NCBI GenBank assembly: GCA_023418355.1
Contig: JAEZZU010000052.1
Coordinates: forward strand, 1 to 11,608
Direction of reading: 5' to 3'
From: Pseudomonadota bacterium
Lineage (GTDB): Bacteria; Pseudomonadota; Gammaproteobacteria; Burkholderiales; Burkholderiaceae_C
DNA: 11,608 nucleotides
Under the pieces are notes generated by a model. The model searched no databases. It worked only from the letters and a program-made list of their open reading frames with translations, and was not told where the DNA came from. Of the stretch, positions 8,536-11,608 are shown in pieces. Both the position numbers and the translations under genes were made by a program. How positions within the stretch are numbered: position 1 is the first letter of the stretch; each line of letters opens with the position of its first letter.

Positions 8536-10452
8536 CTATTTCCCAAAGGCGGAGCCCTGCAGCACATCCTTGATCTGTGCCAGCACAGCCGGATCTTCCA
8601 CCGTTGTCAGGTCTCCGGGATCACGGTTTTCTGCAATGGCCTGCAATGCGCGGCGCAGCAGCTTGCCACTGCGTGTCTTGGGCAGTGCTGAGACCAGCAG
8701 CACGCGCGCTGGTCGTGCCACAGCACCGAGACGCGCATCCACCAGCTTCATCACTTCGGCCTCCATGGCGCTGCGTTGCTCGGTACTTTGTACTGCGCTC
8801 ACATCCCGCACCACGGCAAATGCCAGTGCCACCTGCCCTTTCAGGCTGTCTGCCACGCCAACCACGGCCACTTCCGCAATACCGGGGTGGGAGGAAATGG
8901 TCTCCTCAATCTCACGGGTGCCAAGACGATGCCCTGCCACATTAATCACGTCATCTGTGCGGCCCAGAATAAAGTAGTAGCCCTCTTCATCCCGTACCCC
9001 CCAGTCGAACGTGCTGTAAATCATGCGCCCGGGAATGCTTTGCCAGTAGGTTTTGACAAAGCGTGCATCGTCGCCCCACACCGTCTGCATGCAGCCCGGA
9101 GGCAATGGCCCTTCAATCGCCAGTACGCCTTTCTGGCCAGCGCCTTGCAGTTCTTCCCCGGTTTTGTCGTCAATCAGTTTGACGTGATAGCCATATACCG
9201 GCTTGCCTGGACTGCCAAACTTGCTGGGCTGTCGCTCCACCCCATTGCACAAAGTCATGATGGGCCAGCCGGTTTCTGTCTGCCAGTAGTTATCAATCAC
9301 CGGCACATTCAGTGCTTCGCTGATCCATTGGGCCGTGGGTTCATCCAGCGGTTCCCCAGCCAGCCACAATGCCTGCAGACTCGACAGATCATATTTGCGC
9401 AGATATTGCGGGTCGTGCTTTTTCAAGACGCGCACCGCCGTTGGCGCAGAGAACATATGTGTGACGCGGTACTTTTCCACCAGCTGCCACCAGATGCCTG
9501 GATCGGGCCGGATAGGTAGCCCTTCATAAAGAATCGTGGCCATGCCCGCAATCAACGGCGCATAGACGATATAGCTATGCCCCACCACCCAGCCAATATC
9601 GCTGGTGCAGAAAAAGGTCTGTCCGGGCTTGGCATTGAAAATATGGGGCATGCTGGCCGCCAATGCCACGGTATAGCCCCCCGTGTCACGTTGCACCCCT
9701 TTGGGCTTGCCGGTTGTGCCACTGGTATAGAGTACATAACTGGGGTCAGTAGATTGCACCCATTCACAGGGCACCTGCGCATCCAGGTATCGGGCACGCA
9801 ATTCCTGCCACATATGGTCACGCCCTGCCCGTAAATCCATGGCAGCCAGCCCGCGATTCACCAGAAGTACCGCTTTGGGCTGGTGCGCACTCAATTTCAG
9901 CGCCTCATCCAATAAGGGCTTGTAGGCCACAACACGCCCACCGCGCGAACCAGCATCGGCACTGATAATCACCTTGGGCTGTGCGTCCTCAATGCGCGAA
10001 GCCAGCGATGCCGAGGCAAAACCGCCAAACACCACACTGTGAATGGCCCCAAGGCGCACACATGCCAGCATGGCAAATACCGCCTCGGCAATCATGGGCA
10101 TATAAATCTGCACACGATCGCCTTTCTCCACGCCAAATGACTTTAATACTGCCGCCATGCGCTGCACTTCTGCGTGCAGCTGTGCGTAGGTATAGCTTTG
10201 CTCAGTATTGGTTTCTGTGGAAACGGCAATCAAAGCCACCTGATCCCCACGCTCTTCCAAATGCCTGTCAATCGCGTTGTGGCAAAGATTCAAAGTGCCA
10301 TCGGCAAACCAGCGCACAAAAGGCGGTTGCGAATAATCACAAATTTGCTGAGGTTTTTGATGCCAATCCACCAAAGCGGCCTGCTCCAGCCAAAATTGGT
10401 CACGCTGCTGTGCCTGGATAGAGTTTTGATAAAAATCATGAAATCGCTGCAT
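8536..10452 (-). CDS. prpE: Propionyl-CoA synthetase (propionate--CoA ligase)
   Basis: Acyl-adenylate-forming enzyme that converts propionate, ATP and CoA to propionyl-CoA, the entry step to the 2-methylcitrate cycle. The 638 residues are close to the roughly 630 of PrpE. Adenylation motifs in order: YTSGTTGKPKG at 242-252, DNYWQTETGWP at 387-397, FDWGVRD at 482-488, GRTDDVINVAGHRLG at 497-511, and PKTRSGK at 591-597. Lys597 is the conserved catalytic lysine that Pat-type acetyltransferases modify in this family. PrpE rather than acetyl-CoA synthetase is favoured by the shorter length and by GVQRDTGGY and the DIGWVVGHSYIVYAPL and EGLPIRPDPGIWW stretches. ATG 10452 has an excellent AAGGAGA eight bases upstream. 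No prpB, prpC or prpD is adjacent, so it is a stand-alone gene here. In vivo acyl preference is not proven by sequence. Confidence 0.9.
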   Translation of the reverse strand: MQRFHDFYQNSIQAQQRDQFWLEQAALVDWHQKPQQICDYSQPPFVRWFADGTLNLCHNAIDRHLEERGDQVALIAVSTETNTEQSYTYAQLHAEVQRMAAVLKSFGVEKGDRVQIYMPMIAEAVFAMLACVRLGAIHSVVFGGFASASLASRIEDAQPKVIISADAGSRGGRVVAYKPLLDEALKLSAHQPKAVLLVNRGLAAMDLRAGRDHMWQELRARYLDAQVPCEWVQSTDPSYVLYTSGTTGKPKGVQRDTGGYTVALAASMPHIFNAKPGQTFFCTSDIGWVVGHSYIVYAPLIAGMATILYEGLPIRPDPGIWWQLVEKYRVTHMFSAPTAVRVLKKHDPQYLRKYDLSSLQALWLAGEPLDEPTAQWISEALNVPVIDNYWQTETGWPIMTLCNGVERQPSKFGSPGKPVYGYHVKLIDDKTGEELQGAGQKGVLAIEGPLPPGCMQTVWGDDARFVKTYWQSIPGRMIYSTFDWGVRDEEGYYFILGRTDDVINVAGHRLGTREIEETISSHPGIAEVAVVGVADSLKGQVALAFAVVRDVSAVQSTEQRSAMEAEVMKLVDARLGAVARPARVLLVSALPKTRSGKLLRRALQAIAENRDPGDLTTVEDPAVLAQIKDVLQGSAFGK

Positions 10453-10460
10453 GGCAAATG

Positions 10461-10467
10461 TCTCCTT
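10461..10467 (-). promoter_or_regulatory. Strong ribosome-binding site of prpE
   Basis: AAGGAGA on the minus strand, eight bases before ATG 10452, is a near-perfect Shine-Dalgarno sequence. It fixes the start of prpE. Confidence 0.85.
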
Positions 10468-10531
10468 TTCTTCTTGATATTTCGACCATTATTCATTGCC
10501 CACTTGCGATAAGCTGACACGGCCAGAGACA

Positions 10532-10581
10532 CAAACATCCAGCATTTGTTTCAAAAAACAACAGGCAGCACTGCAAACATC
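10532..10581. promoter_or_regulatory. Candidate operator region between prpE and the H-NS family gene
   Basis: Two direct copies of CAAACATC (10532-10539 and 10574-10581) are 42 bp apart, about four helical turns. An inverted repeat lies between them: TTGTTT (10546-10551), four bases, AAACAA (10556-10561). The stretch is AT-rich against its GC-rich surroundings and lies upstream of both divergent genes. This arrangement is common for regulator-binding sites, but short AT-rich repeats arise easily by chance. I found no clear promoter for prpE here. Confidence 0.3.
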
Positions 10582-10645
10582 ACCACCAATGAGCATGTTT
10601 TTTGCAAGCTTTGCCAGATGTTCTTTTCCTGTTTTTCAATTTGGA

Positions 10646-10651
10646 TATAAA
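10646..10651 (+). promoter_or_regulatory. Probable -10 element of the H-NS family gene
   Basis: TATAAA at 10646-10651, preceded by TTGGA and an upstream T-rich stretch, lies 69 bp before the ATG at 10721. The -35 is unclear: TTTTCC at 16 bp spacing is the nearest T-rich hexamer. The leader would be about 63 nt. A small palindrome, CACAT-CC-ATGTG (10674-10685), lies within it. There is no evident Shine-Dalgarno sequence before the ATG. Confidence 0.45.
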
Positions 10652-10720
10652 ATCAGCACATTCACTAGTACGTCACATCCATGTGGCGCTTATTTTTAGT
10701 TCCACCTATCCGCTAATTCA

Positions 10721-11026
10721 ATGAGCACATACAAAGAACTCCTGGCACAACGTGCAGAACTGGAAAAGCAAATTGAAGCTGCCCGCAAAGAAGCACTGGC
10801 CTCTGCCATTGCCCAAGTGCGTGCCATCGTTGCTGAATACGAATTGACCGAAGAAGACGTCTTCTCCAAGAAGGCTCCTCGCGCAGCTGCTACTGGCGCC
10901 AAGACTGTGGCTCCCAAGTACCGCGACCCTGAAACCGGCGCTACCTGGACTGGCCGCGGCAAGCCCCCACTGTGGATTGCTGGCAAGGACCGTCTGAATT
11001 TCCTGATTCAAGACCAGAATGCTTAA
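10721..11026 (+). CDS. H-NS family histone-like nucleoid-structuring protein
   Basis: Small DNA-binding protein, 101 residues, expected to bind AT-rich DNA in the nucleoid and silence or organise it. The N-terminal 40 residues (MSTYKELLAQRAELEKQIEAA and onward) are charged and heptad-like, as in the oligomerising coiled coil of the family. A short basic Ala/Lys linker (about 50-66) follows. Residues 67-95 carry the C-terminal DNA-binding motif: YRDPETGATWTGRGKPP, then LWIAGKDR. The TWTGRGKPP core corresponds to the TWTGxGRxP loop of H-NS that inserts into the minor groove. The length and the YRDP...TW pattern are typical of betaproteobacterial members such as those called BpH3 or HvrA-like. 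The gene stands alone, divergent from prpE and closed by a terminator 26 bp after its stop. Self-regulation through the AT-rich upstream DNA is plausible but inferred. Confidence 0.93.
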   Translation: MSTYKELLAQRAELEKQIEAARKEALASAIAQVRAIVAEYELTEEDVFSKKAPRAAATGAKTVAPKYRDPETGATWTGRGKPPLWIAGKDRLNFLIQDQNA

Positions 11027-11051
11027 ATAAGAGCCATCTTATTTATTCAGC

Positions 11052-11087
11052 AAAAAGCCCCCAAGACTTCGGTCCTGGGCTTTTTTA
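11052..11087 (+). terminator. Intrinsic terminator of the H-NS family gene (UUCG tetraloop)
   Basis: The inner stem GAC-TTCG-GTC (11065-11074) carries the very stable C(UUCG)G tetraloop. It continues through an A/C mismatch to ACCC/GGGT-type pairs, then, past two bulged C's, to G11057-C11080 and an A-run/T-run pairing. TTTTTTATT follows from 11081. It lies 26 bp after the H-NS family stop. The A-run on the left arm could make it partly bidirectional. Confidence 0.88.
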
Positions 11088-11489
11088 TTGCTCTGCCATC
11101 TGCATGAGCAGCGCAATCCACCAAGGATTTATCCCCAAGCGCAAACAACACACTCGCGGGATTCAGCGGATGCGCCAATTTGGCTGACTGTCATGAATGA
11201 CACAGAGCCTCTCATGGGTCGCCACCACACTTGGCACCCCGCACGCCCACAGCACATGACAGGCCTCAAGACCAGCTTACACAGCACACAGCCCAACTTC
11301 AGCGCAATCACGAGCAGTGAAGCCCTTTCAGCACCACTGAAGCACACAGCACGCAACCAGCCACTCCATGCCGCCACTCCGTTTTTAAGAGCAGCTTGCG
11401 CAGTCCACTTCAACAACTGCGATCTAAAAATATGTCAAACACAGTGCGGACAAGCGCTAGCCGCTATGAAAATTTAAAAATCAACAATG
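11088..11489. other. Intergenic stretch without a convincing gene
   Basis: About 400 bp between the H-NS family terminator and the tRNA-Pro terminator. Open frames exist on both strands (plus up to 11477, minus 11416-11129), but they lack ribosome-binding sites, resemble no family I know and have irregular composition. What can be seen is a 14-bp palindrome TGTCAT-GA-ATGACA at 11189-11202, three direct copies of CACAGCAC (11248, 11280, 11345) and a half-copy of the CAAGCGCTAG element at 11449-11466. No promoter or structured RNA is recognisable. Confidence 0.6.
11449..11466. repeat. Half-copy of the CAAGCGCTAG palindromic element
   Basis: ACAAGCGCTAGC-C-GCTAT (11450-11466) matches ACAAGCGCTAGC-A-GCTAT of the full copy (2700-2716) at 16 of 17 positions, and both are followed by AT-rich DNA. 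The left arm, CTAGCGCTTG, is absent upstream, so this is a single arm rather than a hairpin. It lies in the gene-free stretch about 25 bp from the tRNA-Pro terminator. Confidence 0.7.
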
Positions 11490-11523
11490 AAAAAGCCACT
11501 TGATCTTGCGATCAAGTGGCTTT
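11490..11523 (-). terminator. Intrinsic terminator downstream of tRNA-Pro
   Basis: A perfect 14-bp stem, AAAGCCACTTGATC with GATCAAGTGGCTTT, closes on a GCAA (GNRA-type) tetraloop when read on the minus strand (11523 to 11492). The T-run ends at 11490. It begins six bases past the tRNA CCA end, as expected for a tRNA transcription unit terminator. Confidence 0.9.
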
Positions 11524-11528
11524 CAAAC

Positions 11529-11605
11529 TGGTCGGAATGGCGGGATTCGAACTCGCGACCCCTTGCACCCCATGCAAGTGCGCTACCAGGCTGCGCTACA
11601 TTCCG
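11529..11605 (-). tRNA. tRNA-Pro (anticodon GGG), complete
   Basis: A 77-nt cloverleaf on the minus strand. The acceptor CGGAATG (11605-11599) pairs with CATTCCG next to discriminator A, and CCA is encoded (11531-11529). The D arm is GCGCAGCCTGGTAGCGC. The anticodon stem CTTGC/GCAAG holds the loop ATGGGGT, giving anticodon GGG, which reads CCC and CCU. The T arm has the GTTCGAATC loop. A C1 start is typical of tRNA-Pro. The promoter lies beyond the right edge, only three bases away. Confidence 0.97.
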
Positions 11606-11608
11606 AAG

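Noticed and set aside
10510..10535. Possible sigma-54 promoter for prpE
   Set aside because: On the minus strand a GG and a GC are seen, but they are 15 bases apart rather than the required spacing, so the -24/-12 pattern fails.
11129..11416. Minus-strand open frame of 95 codons
   Set aside because: No ribosome-binding site, family or promoter; rich in Cys and Trp as expected from a random reading.
11088..11477. Plus-strand open frame of 129 codons after the H-NS family terminator
   Set aside because: Starts directly behind an intrinsic terminator, has no ribosome-binding site at 11088 or at the internal ATG 11193, ends inside the repeat half-copy, and is low-complexity (His, Thr, Ala, Pro-rich).
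11490..11608. Phage or island attachment site at tRNA-Pro
   Set aside because: tRNA genes are common integration sites, but no integrase and no repeat of the tRNA 3' end is visible in the window.

Overview
The window looks like an ordinary chromosomal segment of a betaproteobacterium, most likely family Comamonadaceae (Comamonas, Delftia or Acidovorax type). This rests on GC-rich coding DNA with strong third-position bias, protein sequences of Burkholderiales type, a short H-NS family protein of the betaproteobacterial kind, and a palindromic intergenic repeat (core CAAGCGCTAG) that I associate from memory with Comamonadaceae. The taxonomic call is inference.

Layout. Positions 1-5431 hold four genes, all on the minus strand, in transcription order: a phosphomannomutase/phosphoglucomutase (GTG start, 5431-4043), waaA Kdo transferase (4020-2728), an RluA-family pseudouridine synthase (2639-1683) and alaS (1595 to beyond the left edge). 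The first two are 22 bp apart and form an obvious envelope-polysaccharide/LPS pair. An 88-bp gap with a perfect 10-bp inverted repeat separates waaA from the pseudouridine synthase. alaS seems to have its own promoter, with a perfect TATAAT, and a leader hairpin. On the plus strand, 5729-8443 encodes a 904-residue membrane-anchored PAS-PAS-PAS-GGDEF-EAL protein whose two catalytic domains both look intact. Convergent with it is prpE, propionyl-CoA synthetase (10452-8536, minus). Diverging from prpE across an AT-rich intergenic region is a small H-NS family gene (10721-11026, plus) that ends in a UUCG-tetraloop terminator. About 400 bp without a convincing gene follow. Then, on the minus strand, come a strong hairpin terminator and a complete tRNA-Pro(GGG) gene at the right edge.

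How the parts relate. The sugar-phosphate mutase and WaaA supply precursor and core steps of the outer membrane. AlaRS, the pseudouridine synthase and tRNA-Pro belong to translation. The GGDEF/EAL protein is a c-di-GMP signalling module, and PrpE activates propionate. There is no phage, transposase, CRISPR or toxin-antitoxin module. I found no new multigene system. The least explained items are non-coding: the CAAGCGCTAG element (one full palindrome at 2681-2717, one half-copy at 11449-11466), the hairpin plus U-rich tract just ahead of the mutase start, the alaS leader hairpin, and the repeat-bearing prpE/H-NS intergenic region.
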